A DNA stretch of 64,000 bases from Paenibacillus baekrokdamisoli (lineage in GTDB: Bacteria > Bacillota > Bacilli > Paenibacillales > Paenibacillaceae): NCBI RefSeq assembly GCF_003945345.1, contig NZ_AP019308.1, positions 3,968,001 to 4,032,000 on the forward strand, written 5' to 3'. Shown here piece after piece: positions 52,174 to 61,281 of the stretch. A program made the position numbers and the translations under genes. The notes beneath the pieces are model-generated. The model was not told the DNA's origin. It made no database searches and saw only the letters and a list, made by a program, of their open reading frames with translations. The first letter of the stretch is position 1, and each line of letters opens with the position of its first letter.

Positions 52174-52809
52174 TTATTCTTCCGGCTTCCATGTCTGACC
52201 ACCATCTGAGGTTATATAAGAGGTCATATTTTTAGTGGATTCGTTAACAAATTCGATCTTCAATGTTCCTACAGAGCTGTTCTTCGGATCAAAAACAGGC
52301 GGGTAGGCGTTACCATATTTATAGGCTGCTGGAATTTCAATCTTTTGAATCAACCAGGTTTTCCCGCCGTCCGTCGTTCTGTATAAGGGCAGCAGGGCTT
52401 CCCCATGCTGGGTAGCTGCAATCCAACCATTCTTATCGTTGCGAAAAGCAATCCCCGTCACATACCCATCCACGATGAGCGAAACATCCTTTACATAAAC
52501 CCACGACTTCCCGCCATTGCTCGTTTTATATAGCGTTTTGTCCATAAGTCCAGCTGCTGGCTCCGAAGTCAGCATGATCCAGCTGGTTAGTCCTTGTGCT
52601 GCGGTAGAGAGGAACACGCCCTCAGGCTGGGTATGCTTCTCCCAATCGAATTGAAACGGTAGCTTGGGAATCGGCCAAGTTGAACTATCCTTCGTTGTAG
52701 AACTATCTTTGGCGCTATCCGAATTGCTTGATGAATGATCATTAGTGGTTGACTGACAACCCGTTAATGCCAACAGGAGCATGAACGAAATGATGGAGAT
52801 TCTCTTCAT
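52174..52809 (-). CDS. lipoprotein with Asp-box (BNR-like) repeats
   Basis: A 211-residue lipoprotein: MKRISIISFMLLLALTG then lipobox Cys, followed by a Ser/Asp/Lys linker. The body has three Asp-box motifs, TSNGGKSWVYV, TTDGGKTWLIQ and TSDGGQTWKPE, so it is a small or partial beta-propeller. Such domains occur in sialidases and photosystem assembly factors, but this fragment is too short for a catalytic propeller. GGGG nine bases upstream supports ATG 52809. The function is unknown. Confidence 0.75.
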   Translation of the reverse strand: MKRISIISFMLLLALTGCQSTTNDHSSSNSDSAKDSSTTKDSSTWPIPKLPFQFDWEKHTQPEGVFLSTAAQGLTSWIMLTSEPAAGLMDKTLYKTSNGGKSWVYVKDVSLIVDGYVTGIAFRNDKNGWIAATQHGEALLPLYRTTDGGKTWLIQKIEIPAAYKYGNAYPPVFDPKNSSVGTLKIEFVNESTKNMTSYITSDGGQTWKPEE

Positions 52810-52901
52810 CGTACCCAACCCCTTTCGTCTAAGTATGACTTTCTTATCAGACGTTGGGACGAATCATTATGTTTCCTCATATTGCCTACCGGACTCGGAT
52901 T

Positions 52902-52921
52902 ACTGGACTGGACTGGACTGG
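52902..52921. repeat. short tandem repeat (ACTGG)4
   Basis: Four perfect copies of ACTGG lie between the SMP-30 stop and the lipoprotein gene. On the minus strand it is upstream of the lipoprotein start by about 95 bp, so copy number could influence its promoter. Confidence 0.8.
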
Positions 52922-52940
52922 TCTTACTTGCACGGCCTAA

Positions 52941-53840
52941 TTACTTCATTTCACCAAACGAATAAGTCCGCGTTCCTTTAACACCAGGCTTGAATGAGTA
53001 AATACCACCCGCATGCGGCTGATTGCTAAGCTGCTCTTCATCTAACCCAACCCGTGCTGTTGTAATGTATAAGATATCCAAATTTTCCCCGCCGAATGCA
53101 CAAGAGGTAGCCTTCGCTGCTGGCACAAAGACCGAATCTATCTTGCGGCCAGTTCTCGGGTCCCACCTAGATACTTGCCAGCCGTCCCAATGCGCAATCC
53201 AGAGCATACCTTCCTCATCGACCGTCATCCCGTCAGGATAGCCTGGTTCGGATTGAAAATCAATCAACAGCCTAGGGTTGCTAATGCTGCCTGTTAAGAC
53301 ATCGAATTCAAAAGCAGTAACAGTCTGCTTCATAGAGTCAATATAGTACATTTCCTTATCATCCGGACTCCAAGCAAGACCGTTGGAGACAAACACGTCA
53401 TCATGCATTTTTCTATAACTGCAATCTGCTTCCAGCACATACAGAGAGCCACATACATGTACCTCCACAGCTTCCATGGTCCCAGCCCAGAGCCTGCCTG
53501 CGGAATCACATTTGCCATCATTAAATCGATTCTCAGGAAGATGCGCCTCGGGATCAACAACAGATGTAAGCTGCTGCGTACTGCAATCATAGCTTTCGAA
53601 TCCATCTTTTGTTGCCAGCATTACACGCTCTCCCCCCGCACAGACGACCGCACCCACCGGTTTACCAATCGGGAATACCTCGTTCAAGCCAGTACGAGGA
53701 TCAACCCTGCAGAACTTCTCTCCTTGGATATCTACCCAGTACAGCTTCCCTTGCTCAGCATTCCAGCACGGCCCCTCAGCCAGAATCGCCTCTGCATCTA
53801 AGAAAAGCTCCGCCTCATGTGCATGCTCATGTGATCTCAT
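52941..53840 (-). CDS. SMP-30/gluconolactonase family protein
   Basis: A 299-residue six-blade beta-propeller of the SMP-30/gluconolactonase/LRE-like family. Metal ligands are visible: Glu in AEGPCWNAEQGKLYWVDI, Asn/Asp in VSNGLAWSPDDKEMYYIDS, Asp in GYPDGMTVDEEGMLWIAHW, as well as ENRFNDGKCDSAGRLWAGTM. Known members hydrolyse sugar lactones. No sugar dehydrogenase lies nearby, so the substrate is open. GGGAGAG nine bases upstream favours ATG 53840 over ATG 53870. Confidence 0.9.
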   Translation of the reverse strand: MRSHEHAHEAELFLDAEAILAEGPCWNAEQGKLYWVDIQGEKFCRVDPRTGLNEVFPIGKPVGAVVCAGGERVMLATKDGFESYDCSTQQLTSVVDPEAHLPENRFNDGKCDSAGRLWAGTMEAVEVHVCGSLYVLEADCSYRKMHDDVFVSNGLAWSPDDKEMYYIDSMKQTVTAFEFDVLTGSISNPRLLIDFQSEPGYPDGMTVDEEGMLWIAHWDGWQVSRWDPRTGRKIDSVFVPAAKATSCAFGGENLDILYITTARVGLDEEQLSNQPHAGGIYSFKPGVKGTRTYSFGEMK

Positions 53841-54024
53841 AACTATCAACTCTCCCGATAACGTATTCATATGGTATCTCTCTATCTCTATATGTAACAA
53901 AACGCAGACCGCGAGCGAGCACAAGATTCATCCACCTTATACTTCATTCACCTCTAAACCGATTATACGTTTCAGATTCATAGGAGTTCCCTCTTCTACC
54001 CCCTATGTTTATACTAATTAGAGA

Positions 54025-54228
54025 TTAGACCCTATTCGCTTTGAATTCTTCCACGCATATGCGACAAATGCACACTCTTCCTCGCAGCTCTGCCGGAACT
54101 CGATCTTGCAGCTCTTGCGGCACCGTCGTATGAAAGCACCAACAATCGCCGCTTTCAACGCTGCATTGATTTACACAACCACATAAGGGGCAACGACTCT
54201 CATCAACATGTTTGTTTTCGTTATCCAC
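54025..54228 (-). CDS. cysteine-rich CWC-type small protein
   Basis: A 67-residue protein with eight cysteines: SRCPLCGCVNQCSVESGDCW, CFHTTVPQEL, RVCICRICVEEF. It matches the cysteine-rich CWC family, probably zinc-binding. The role is unknown. The GTG at 54228 has AGGAGG eleven bases upstream. Confidence 0.8.
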   Translation of the reverse strand: MDNENKHVDESRCPLCGCVNQCSVESGDCWCFHTTVPQELQDRVPAELRGRVCICRICVEEFKANRV

Positions 54229-54421
54229 AAGAAACTACGCCTCCTACAGCAACGCTTTATCTCATTTTACTTAACTTGCTCGACATCCCTTTTAATTAGA
54301 GCCAAAACTATGCGACTAGTTGGATAGCCAAAGCCATTGCTCATATGCTCACCATAGCGCTCGTTAGAATATGCGTAATCCTATTCCTCTAGCAGAAAAT
54401 GCAAAGTATAATCCTCTCCGT

Positions 54422-55864
54422 TTATTCTTGATGCTGATGAATCAGATCCATCTTCAGCTGCCACGCACGTACGCTCAAATTAACGCGGTACGTCTCTGGA
54501 TTCAATTTACGCAAATATTGCGGCCAGAATAAACGGATTTGCTCCTCATGATGGGCTCGGATTGTATCAAGCGTCGGCAGCTCATACACCAGCTCCCCTT
54601 GAACAAAAATCGCATGCAGCAGTGGAATTGCCTCATAACCCTCGATAAACTTGTGAATATAGGGATGAACGGGGTCAAAGAGCTTAATCCTCTCTTCTCT
54701 CTTCACATCATCTTCCTCTTGCAGGGCGATATAGTCCGCTTCCGCCCGCCCTGTCTGCTTATTGACGATCCGATAGACATCCTTAAAACCGGGATTCGTC
54801 ATTTTCTCCGGGTTACCGGATACTTTGATTACAGGTACATATTCGCCATTTTTCTCCCTTGCGACTAACTTATACACCCCGCCAAGCGCAGGCTGATCAG
54901 CAGCTGTAATGAGCTGTGTGCCGACGCCCCATGAGTCGATCCGAGCGCCTTGCGCCTTCAAGTTAAAGATGATGCTCTCATCCAGATCATTCGAGGCTAC
55001 AATTGCCACATAAGGGAAGCCGGCTTCATCCAGCATTTCACGCGCACGCTGGGAGAGGTAGGCAAGGTCACCGCTATCCAGTCTAATCGCGTTCATTCGC
55101 TTACCCTGCAGCTCCAATTGGCGCGCGATTCGAATGGCATTAGGAACGCCGCTTTTAAGCGTGTTGTACGTGTCTACCAGCAGCGTTACCTGATCAGGAA
55201 GTGCCTCTGCATATTTGCGAAAAGCCTCCTCCTCCGTGTCATGCCCTTGCACCCACGCATGAGCATGAGTCCCCTTCGTCGGAATACCGAACAGCATGCC
55301 TGCGCGCATGTTCGATGTAGCATGGAAGCCTGAGATGTAAGCAGCACGTGCACCCCATATGGCCGCATCCGCTTCTTGCGCACGTCTTGTACCGAATTCC
55401 ATTAGAATATCATTCTCCGCCACTTGCTTAACTCGCGAAGCTTTGGTCGCGATCAACGTCTGGAAGTTCATAAAGTTCAGCAGTGCCGTCTCGATTAGCT
55501 GCGCTTCGAATACACGAGCTTCGACGCGAATTAAAGGTACATTGGCAAAAACAAGCGTGCCCTCCTGCATCGCATACAGGTTGCCTGTAAAGCGAAAATT
55601 ACGGAGCTCCTCTAGAAATTCTTCCTTATAATTCTCTTCCTGCTCACGCAGATAGTTGATCTCGTCATCACCGAACCGCAAATTTTGCACATAATGAACG
55701 ATTCTCTCAAGTCCAGCGAATACCGCATACCCTCCGTTAAAAGGAAGCTTGCGGAAGTACGCTTCGAACACCGCTTTATCGTTCAAGCTCCCCTGCACCC
55801 AGTGTGCATACATCATATTAATTTGATATTTATCTGTATGAAGCGTTAGATTCTCATAAGTCAT
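54422..55864 (-). CDS. pncB: nicotinate phosphoribosyltransferase
   Basis: A 480-residue enzyme that makes nicotinate mononucleotide from nicotinate, PRPP and ATP. Landmarks are LHTDKYQINMMYAHW, KAVFEAYFRKLPFNGGYAVF, DILMEFGTRRAQEADAAIWG, GTHAHAWVQGHDTEEEAF, TLLVDTYNTLKSGVPNAIRI, RLDSGDLAYLSQRAREMLDE and SWGVGTQLI. The size fits the bacterial PncB2-like form. AAGGAT nine bases upstream supports ATG 55864; GTG 55873 is an alternative. It is last in an NAD salvage operon with nicotinamidase and the NUDIX protein. Confidence 0.95.
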   Translation of the reverse strand: MTYENLTLHTDKYQINMMYAHWVQGSLNDKAVFEAYFRKLPFNGGYAVFAGLERIVHYVQNLRFGDDEINYLREQEENYKEEFLEELRNFRFTGNLYAMQEGTLVFANVPLIRVEARVFEAQLIETALLNFMNFQTLIATKASRVKQVAENDILMEFGTRRAQEADAAIWGARAAYISGFHATSNMRAGMLFGIPTKGTHAHAWVQGHDTEEEAFRKYAEALPDQVTLLVDTYNTLKSGVPNAIRIARQLELQGKRMNAIRLDSGDLAYLSQRAREMLDEAGFPYVAIVASNDLDESIIFNLKAQGARIDSWGVGTQLITAADQPALGGVYKLVAREKNGEYVPVIKVSGNPEKMTNPGFKDVYRIVNKQTGRAEADYIALQEEDDVKREERIKLFDPVHPYIHKFIEGYEAIPLLHAIFVQGELVYELPTLDTIRAHHEEQIRLFWPQYLRKLNPETYRVNLSVRAWQLKMDLIHQHQE

Positions 55865-55906
55865 CTGCTGCACATCCTTCTCTTATCCTCTATAGTAGGG
55901 TTCCAC

Positions 55907-56452
55907 TTAATAACCTTCGATAACCTCGGCCCCAAGCGTCTGAGCAAAATGGCCTAGCGCCCACGCATGACCAGCTGGATTGAAGCTTGCTACAGCATCC
56001 GCATGAACATAAATTCGGAAGCCTCTGTTATAAGCATCAACTGCCGTATGCAGAACGCAGATATCTGTACACACGCCGATTAGATGGAGCTCCGTAATCC
56101 TTCTTTCCCGAAGCCGCTGCTCCAGATCCGTTCCGCAAAATGCACTATATCTCGTTTTATCCATCCAGTAGATCTTCTCCTCATCCGCTTGATAGACCTC
56201 GCCCAGCTTGCCGTAGAGATGCCTACCATCTGTACCCTTTATATTGTGAGGTGGGAACAGCTTATTCTCAGGATGATAGAAATTGGCCTCATCATGCAGA
56301 TCAACCGCCATAACAACGAAATCTCCATCCGCTACGAATCTCTCTGTCAAAGCAGCTATCCGTCCCTCAATATCGATCCCTGGCTGTCCGCAAGGCAGCT
56401 TCCCAATGACAAAATCAACCGTGTAATCAATCACAATTAATGCTTTCATCAT
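55907..56452 (-). CDS. pncA: nicotinamidase-like cysteine hydrolase
   Basis: A 181-residue isochorismatase-fold enzyme. The catalytic triad is visible: Asp in LIVIDYTVDFV, Lys in WMDKTRYSAFCGTDL, Cys in LIGVCTDICVLHTAVDA. Metal-site residues appear in AVDLHDEANFYHPEN. With pncB 43 bp downstream the reaction nicotinamide to nicotinate is the natural assignment. AAGGAGG precedes the ATG pair at 56452/56449. Confidence 0.92.
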   Translation of the reverse strand: MMKALIVIDYTVDFVIGKLPCGQPGIDIEGRIAALTERFVADGDFVVMAVDLHDEANFYHPENKLFPPHNIKGTDGRHLYGKLGEVYQADEEKIYWMDKTRYSAFCGTDLEQRLRERRITELHLIGVCTDICVLHTAVDAYNRGFRIYVHADAVASFNPAGHAWALGHFAQTLGAEVIEGY

Positions 56453-56520
56453 GCATAACCTCCTTAGAATGGCTTCCTCATACCTTCAATACGACAATAT
56501 CAATGATGGAAAAATAAGGC

Positions 56521-57294
56521 CTAGCTGTAGATCGACAGCTGAGGCTCATAATCATTAAATCGGTACAGCTGTGCTGCCCGTTGCGAATAACGATTGGACA
56601 TTTTCAGATTACCGTGAAGGTCTCGCACCTCTTCTATGATTCCTTTGCGACTTTGCGTGGAGGTAATTTTACGAACAAAATTGCTCTCTTCGAAGTCCAG
56701 TACTACCGTCTGAATAACCTGATACAGCTCGCTAATCGTAAACTCAGAAGGCAGAAATTCTTTGGCAATGGTCGTCGTGCGCATCTTTTGCTGGATCTGA
56801 TGCAGAGCATCCTTGACAATGAGCTCATGGTCGAAAGCCAGATCCATCTTCAGCGCCTCTTCCACTGTGAACAGTCTGACATCAGCCGCATCATCTGCTG
56901 CTCGTCTGTTCAATAGGAGTGATTCATTTACTAGGGCGAAGAAAGCATGAGAGATCATCCATCCCCTTGGGTCACGTCCCGGTGTGCTGTATACATTGAA
57001 ATACTCCATGTGAACATTCGCGACCCCAGTCTCTTCTGCAAGCTCGCGCTTCGCGCTTTCATAGATCGTCTCCGATTCCTGAGAGAAACCGCCCGGCAGC
57101 GCCCACTGTCCTTCATAAGGCCAATGCTTGCGCTGGATGAGCAGCACCTGCAGCTCACGATGCGGAAGCGACTTTTTCGCCGCGTTTCTCTCCGTGGATG
57201 TAATGGTGAAGATCACAATATCCGCGGGGGCGCCATCTGGTGTTCGGTACTTATTAGCCGTGTAGTTCACTTCATTCTCGATCGGGTCGTTCAT
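56521..57294 (-). CDS. NUDIX hydrolase with NrtR-like C-terminal domain
   Basis: A 257-residue protein. The N-terminal NUDIX domain has a complete box (G-x5-E-x7-RELAEETGV, in GGFSQESETIYESAKRELAE) after LLIQRKHWPYEGQWALPGGF. The C-terminal 80 residues (LPSEFTISELYQVIQTVVLD, NFVRKITSTQS) form the winged helix typical of NrtR regulators of NAD metabolism. NrtR proteins sense ADP-ribose and repress NAD salvage genes. Here the intact NUDIX box suggests that the protein may also hydrolyse ADP-ribose. It heads the pncA-pncB operon. AAAGGTG six bases before ATG 57294. Confidence 0.88.
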   Translation of the reverse strand: MNDPIENEVNYTANKYRTPDGAPADIVIFTITSTERNAAKKSLPHRELQVLLIQRKHWPYEGQWALPGGFSQESETIYESAKRELAEETGVANVHMEYFNVYSTPGRDPRGWMISHAFFALVNESLLLNRRAADDAADVRLFTVEEALKMDLAFDHELIVKDALHQIQQKMRTTTIAKEFLPSEFTISELYQVIQTVVLDFEESNFVRKITSTQSRKGIIEEVRDLHGNLKMSNRYSQRAAQLYRFNDYEPQLSIYS

Positions 57295-57358
57295 CGTTAT
57301 CACCTTTTTGGGTAGCTATTTTAGCAGCTCGACTTTATATTATCACTTTAATAAACTC

Positions 57359-57388
57359 ATTATGACATAATAAAGATCAGGAAGTCAA
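57359..57388 (-). promoter_or_regulatory. promoter of the NAD salvage operon with palindrome on the -10
   Basis: On the minus strand TTGACT (57388-57383) and CATAAT (57364-57359) are 18 bp apart. The 13-bp palindrome ATTATGTCATAAT (57371-57359) overlaps the -10. This is the likely operator for the NrtR-like protein, giving autoregulation. Confidence 0.65.
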
Positions 57389-57411
57389 CTTGCATATTCA
57401 ATCTTTCTCCC

Positions 57412-57753
57412 CTACTCCGTAATATCCAAATACTCCGCTACTCTTCCCTTAAGAATCTCGATAAGCTCCTCGTCCATGAATCGATAATCGTCCGGAATAT
57501 CTAGACAGATCAGCTGCTTGCCTAGAAGTAGATCACGGAACTTATCATTTATCCGCCTTATATGCTTCTTCTCCATTGCAAAAATAACATCCGCCCAGCC
57601 AACATGCCCGCTTGTGAGCTTGATTCGGGCAGCATCCTCCGTACCCGCTGATCTAACCTCAAACCCCTCATAACCAGAGAAAATCTTCTCTGCCGTTAGA
57701 CTTCTCCACTTGTTATGGCTGCATACGAACAGAACTTTTACCCTAATATCCAT
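57412..57753 (-). CDS. low-molecular-weight tyrosine-phosphatase-like protein
   Basis: A 113-residue protein shorter than classical LMW-PTP (about 150). The P-loop has the C-x5-R pattern in LFVCSHNKWRSLTAEKIF, and AGTEDAARIKLTSGHVGWAD resembles the family. The usual DPY general-acid segment is replaced by LDIPDDYRFMDEELIEILKG, giving an acidic residue in a similar place. It belongs to the short COG4551-type group. The substrate is unknown. Starts at ATG 57753 behind AGGGAAG. Confidence 0.82.
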   Translation of the reverse strand: MDIRVKVLFVCSHNKWRSLTAEKIFSGYEGFEVRSAGTEDAARIKLTSGHVGWADVIFAMEKKHIRRINDKFRDLLLGKQLICLDIPDDYRFMDEELIEILKGRVAEYLDITE

Positions 57754-57771
57754 TCAACTTCCCTTCTTAAC

Positions 57772-58341
57772 TCATTTCATATAATCTACTTTAAGGATAC
57801 TATACATCTCTAAATCAACGACACCCTTGCCTGACCACAACGCAGCCTGCCTTAACGTTCCCTCAAGAACGAAGCCGTTCTTTAACAGTACCCGCTTCGA
57901 TCGATCATTGAGAGGCATCACTTCTGCTTGTATACGATTTACGTTAACTTCCTCAAATAAGTATTTAACTAGGAGCTGCACCGCTGCAGCAGCAATCCCC
58001 TTACCCCATTGCGACTCCGCCAAAAAGTAGCCAATCGTCACCTTGTTCACCTTTTGATCGAAATCTAGCGCCTCTATAATACCAACTAGCTGACTACTCT
58101 CAGCAGTAGCGAATATGCCCCATTTTACTCTAGATCGCTTATAATAATCACGTTCAAAATGGCCAATCATGTTCTGTACCGTACTTTTATTATGCTTGGG
58201 AATAATACCGCAGAATTCAAACACCTTGTCATTACTATAAATTTCATACACATCATCCAAGTGACTGTCTTCAATCTTTTTCAAAAGGATGGCATCTGAT
58301 TTCAATATAGGGAACTGTTCAAAAACCACGTCAATATTCAT
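57772..58341 (-). CDS. GNAT acetyltransferase (RimJ/RimL-like)
   Basis: A 189-residue acetyltransferase with the RimJ/RimL layout: LLKKIEDSHLDDVYEIYSND, VGIIEALDFDQKVNKVTIGY, acetyl-CoA loop ESQWGKGIAAAAVQLLVKY, RIQAEVMPLNDRSKRVLLKN, GFVLEGTLRQAALW. The target may be a protein N-terminus or a small amine. ATG 58341 follows AAAGGA; 25 upstream codons are excluded. It lies 18 bp ahead of the phosphatase-like gene, so the two are probably cotranscribed. Confidence 0.88.
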   Translation of the reverse strand: MNIDVVFEQFPILKSDAILLKKIEDSHLDDVYEIYSNDKVFEFCGIIPKHNKSTVQNMIGHFERDYYKRSRVKWGIFATAESSQLVGIIEALDFDQKVNKVTIGYFLAESQWGKGIAAAAVQLLVKYLFEEVNVNRIQAEVMPLNDRSKRVLLKNGFVLEGTLRQAALWSGKGVVDLEMYSILKVDYMK

Positions 58342-58503
58342 CTGATTTCCTTTCTGTATCTTCTTCTTAATGGGTAGATCGTAGAACGCTCTCTCCTTCA
58401 GGTGAGCATTATTCACACCTTCAGTACGACGTTCGCTTGGTCTGAGCTTATCCGAATAACATCCGCTTTGAATCCGGGAGTCATAGGTGGATGGATTCGC
58501 GCC

Positions 58504-59019
58504 CTATTCCCCGCCCAGCTCCCGCAGTGTCCTTAACACATGCTGAAGCAAATCGGGAATATCATCCATTTGATCCTCACTAATCTTACGATTGAACTTC
58601 AGCTCAACAGTAAGATTATAGCTTGCCGGATATTGACCATAAACGAAACTAATCGTTTGTTTCGCTTGCAGCTCTGGCTGCCAGATCCCCTTAATAATCG
58701 TTTCTATTTGTTTGCACTGCTTCTCTACATCCTCAATTTGTCTATAAAATCGTAGCCTTAGCGTACACGCAGGCGTCTCACCGGGCTGTTCCAGTAGTTC
58801 TGCGGCTAAATCCTTGAGTGAAGCTTCAAGGCGAATCTCAGCCGTGACTCCTTTCTGTTCAACCAATGTGAATTGCAGCGCAAATACTCTTGCCATCACG
58901 GATAATTCCATCCGATCGATCCTGTTCGTAATATGGATTTTACCATCTAGATTGTCCAGATCGTAGACCTGGTTCTCCATGGCGACCTTCAGGTTGTCAA
59001 ATACAGTCGGATCGAACAT
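58504..59019 (-). CDS. conserved-looking protein of unknown function
   Basis: A 171-residue cytosolic protein, starting MFDPTVFDNLKVAMENQVYD. It is mixed alpha/beta, with ITNRIDRMELSVMARVFALQ, a central helical stretch ASLKDLAAELLEQ, and LRLRFYRQIEDVEKQCKQIE. AGGAGG eight bases upstream fixes ATG 59019 over a start inside the preceding gene. It follows the P-loop kinase gene by 16 bp. No family recognised. Confidence 0.7.
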   Translation of the reverse strand: MFDPTVFDNLKVAMENQVYDLDNLDGKIHITNRIDRMELSVMARVFALQFTLVEQKGVTAEIRLEASLKDLAAELLEQPGETPACTLRLRFYRQIEDVEKQCKQIETIIKGIWQPELQAKQTISFVYGQYPASYNLTVELKFNRKISEDQMDDIPDLLQHVLRTLRELGGE

Positions 59020-59035
59020 TCGACTATTCCTCCTC

Positions 59036-59626
59036 TTACTCATTTCCATAAATAAATCGTTCAAGCATGGTCAATCGTTCCTCAGACAGCATCCCTGAGT
59101 TATCGAAATACAGGATAGAATCAGTCGCAAGATTCCATTTGATTTCCCTGCGCGTAAGAGAGCGTCGGAATTGACTCCAATTGTCTAGCTTCCACCTGTC
59201 CAGAACAGAGCTTCTTGCTTCAATTCGCTGCTGGTACAGTTGTTCATCCTGAAGATGAACCACCACTACCTTCACTTCAACCTCATTCATCGTGGCGCCG
59301 ATTGCCGCAAGCTCATTCTCAAGCCACAGCGGATCCTCAGTCTCCTGAGTAAACGGACCAATAACGATCGCATCGGTCCCGATTGCTATATTTTCCAAAG
59401 CTGCATCCATCGTAATCCGATAGCCGAGATCTCGGCATAGCCGCTTATAAGTGGCGGAATCACGGTCATTCGGATCAAGGCCCGCTTGGGTCATAATGGC
59501 CTCCGCAGCCGGCCGTAATAGGGTATCCATATCGAACAAAGCAGCACGCCGTGTATGCGCTAGAGCCTTAGCCACCGTTGTCTTCCCCGCCCCAGCCCCA
59601 CCAAGCACAAAAATCAGTTTTCGCAT
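59036..59626 (-). CDS. P-loop kinase-like protein
   Basis: A 196-residue protein of the shikimate-kinase/adenylate-kinase-like AAA group: Walker A FVLGGAGAGKTTVAKALAHT, then FDMDTLLRPAAEAIM with an acidic pair, ALENIAIGTDAIVIGPFTQE and VVVVHLQDEQLYQQRIEAR. A small-molecule kinase is likely, substrate unknown. GGAGG precedes the ATG by about 10 bases. Confidence 0.82.
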   Translation of the reverse strand: MRKLIFVLGGAGAGKTTVAKALAHTRRAALFDMDTLLRPAAEAIMTQAGLDPNDRDSATYKRLCRDLGYRITMDAALENIAIGTDAIVIGPFTQETEDPLWLENELAAIGATMNEVEVKVVVVHLQDEQLYQQRIEARSSVLDRWKLDNWSQFRRSLTRREIKWNLATDSILYFDNSGMLSEERLTMLERFIYGNE

Positions 59627-59714
59627 GCGAGCGTTACCTCCATTTCACCTTGTCCTCTAACTATATACGATTTTCCGTTTTGTTCATAAATGAATCTGCT
59701 CCATATGTAAAACA

Positions 59715-59738
59715 AACCTTGAGATTCCTCTCAAGGTT
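59715..59738 (-). terminator. terminator hairpin after the FAD enzyme gene
   Basis: AACCTTGAGA pairs perfectly with TCTCAAGGTT. The minus strand goes on with TGTTTTA. It lies about 100 bp after the stop at 59842. Confidence 0.7.
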
Positions 59739-59841
59739 CTATTCTGCATATTTAATAAACATCCTCCATTAACCACATTCCGCCTACGAACCGAGACATC
59801 TATTCCGTTTGGCTTCGCCAACTACGAAGAACTGTCTGAGT

Positions 59842-61281
59842 TTAACTCAGTTTAATATGATAGTCTTTTCGCATATACGCATCAATGCGTTTAAAATCTG
59901 CAGGCGTCAGTTCTTTCAACCGTTTGCTCTTCAACTCATGACCCAAAATGACACCGATCGTTTGAGCCGCCAGCGCTGTGGTTGGCATGATGCGCGCGCT
60001 GCCGTATGCTTTGCCGTCTGCTCCTACATTTTTCCCTGCGACAAGAACATTATCATAGGCTTTCAATTCAAAGGAACGAAGAGGTAGACCATAACGATCC
60101 GGCTTGCCCAAATTCATTCCTTTAGGCACCCTTTTCGTTCCTTGCAGGTCGACAGCATAACCGCCAATGCTGACGTTATCCCAATACATTTTGCTAGACA
60201 TGACATCCTCATAATCCAACACGTATTCCGTTTCAAACCGATTATAATCACGGATATACAAGTAATCTGGGAATCCATCGAGTTCAGCCTTTGCGTATCC
60301 CGGAATATGAGAACGCAGAAATTTCAAGATTAGAGGCGCTTCTTTCTTTCCTTTGGCAACTGCTGCCTGTACGGATTGAGGGTTGGAAGGATCAACCTCA
60401 TACAGCAAGAGCGCATTCATAATTACTTTCCCTTTGGACAAGTACGTGGTATTAATACCTCGCAGCATCAGATCCGGTGCAGTTGGTTTATACTGACTCG
60501 TTAAGTTACTGAAGCCTGTACCATAATCCCAATCCACATAAGTGCCAGGGCCATATTTCTTATCGACATTCGTTAACGGATAGTTGTTCAGCACTTCTTG
60601 ATGCAGTTTATTCCAATCGACCTGCTTGAACTTCAGCATAAGCGTTGCCGCCATATATTCTGGCTTCTTCCCTCGAAACGCGGATTCCAGACCTGGAATT
60701 CGCTTTACTCTCAGCTTGCTCGTCAGTGCAGCAAAATCCGTATTTTCCACCCAATAATCTGCTTGAACGTTATAGGACAAACCATCCTTAGCTTGGTACG
60801 TCAGGGATTGAATCGACTTCTCTTGCTTAGCCGCATTAATGTTCAGCTTTCCCATGGTAATACCGCTTCGCATCGGAATCCCTTGAATTAATTGGTTAAA
60901 ATAGCGAGTAAACTGTTCATTACTGCGAATCTTTCTTGAATGATAATCATCATAGAGCTTCTTGATCTCTCCCTGCACAAGACTGTGCTTATGATTATCA
61001 TTGGGCTGATCCAGCACCTGCATTTGACCTTGGATGAATTCTCCGCCCGGCTTTTCACGCGGATCCAGTATTAATACAGACAAACCTTCATCATGCGCCG
61101 CCTTAGCGAGCATAATACCTTCGATCTCACTACCAATAAGAACAACATTGTAGTGACTGCAGCTCGGCCCACACCCGTGTTCGGATGCTTTCACATGGGA
61201 AACAGGCATGATCAGATGGGCAAAAAGTGCCAGCACGAGTAAGGTAAGAGTCAATCGAGCATAGCGGATTCGTTTTATCAT
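59842..61281 (-). CDS. exported FAD-dependent oxidoreductase
   Basis: A 479-residue protein with a signal peptide (TLTLLVLALFAHLIMPVSHV). The FAD-binding Rossmann motif is altered: YNVVLIGSEIEGIMLAKAAH instead of GxGxxG, followed by LSVLILDPREKPGGEFIQGQ. The C-terminal FAD motif is DNVLVAGKNVGADGKAYGSA with RIMPTTALAAQTIGVILGHE. It resembles the FAD-dependent oxidoreductase family PF12831, often exported in Gram-positives. HGCGPSCSH just after the signal peptide is a possible metal site. The substrate is unknown. Confidence 0.83.
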   Translation of the reverse strand: MIKRIRYARLTLTLLVLALFAHLIMPVSHVKASEHGCGPSCSHYNVVLIGSEIEGIMLAKAAHDEGLSVLILDPREKPGGEFIQGQMQVLDQPNDNHKHSLVQGEIKKLYDDYHSRKIRSNEQFTRYFNQLIQGIPMRSGITMGKLNINAAKQEKSIQSLTYQAKDGLSYNVQADYWVENTDFAALTSKLRVKRIPGLESAFRGKKPEYMAATLMLKFKQVDWNKLHQEVLNNYPLTNVDKKYGPGTYVDWDYGTGFSNLTSQYKPTAPDLMLRGINTTYLSKGKVIMNALLLYEVDPSNPQSVQAAVAKGKKEAPLILKFLRSHIPGYAKAELDGFPDYLYIRDYNRFETEYVLDYEDVMSSKMYWDNVSIGGYAVDLQGTKRVPKGMNLGKPDRYGLPLRSFELKAYDNVLVAGKNVGADGKAYGSARIMPTTALAAQTIGVILGHELKSKRLKELTPADFKRIDAYMRKDYHIKLS

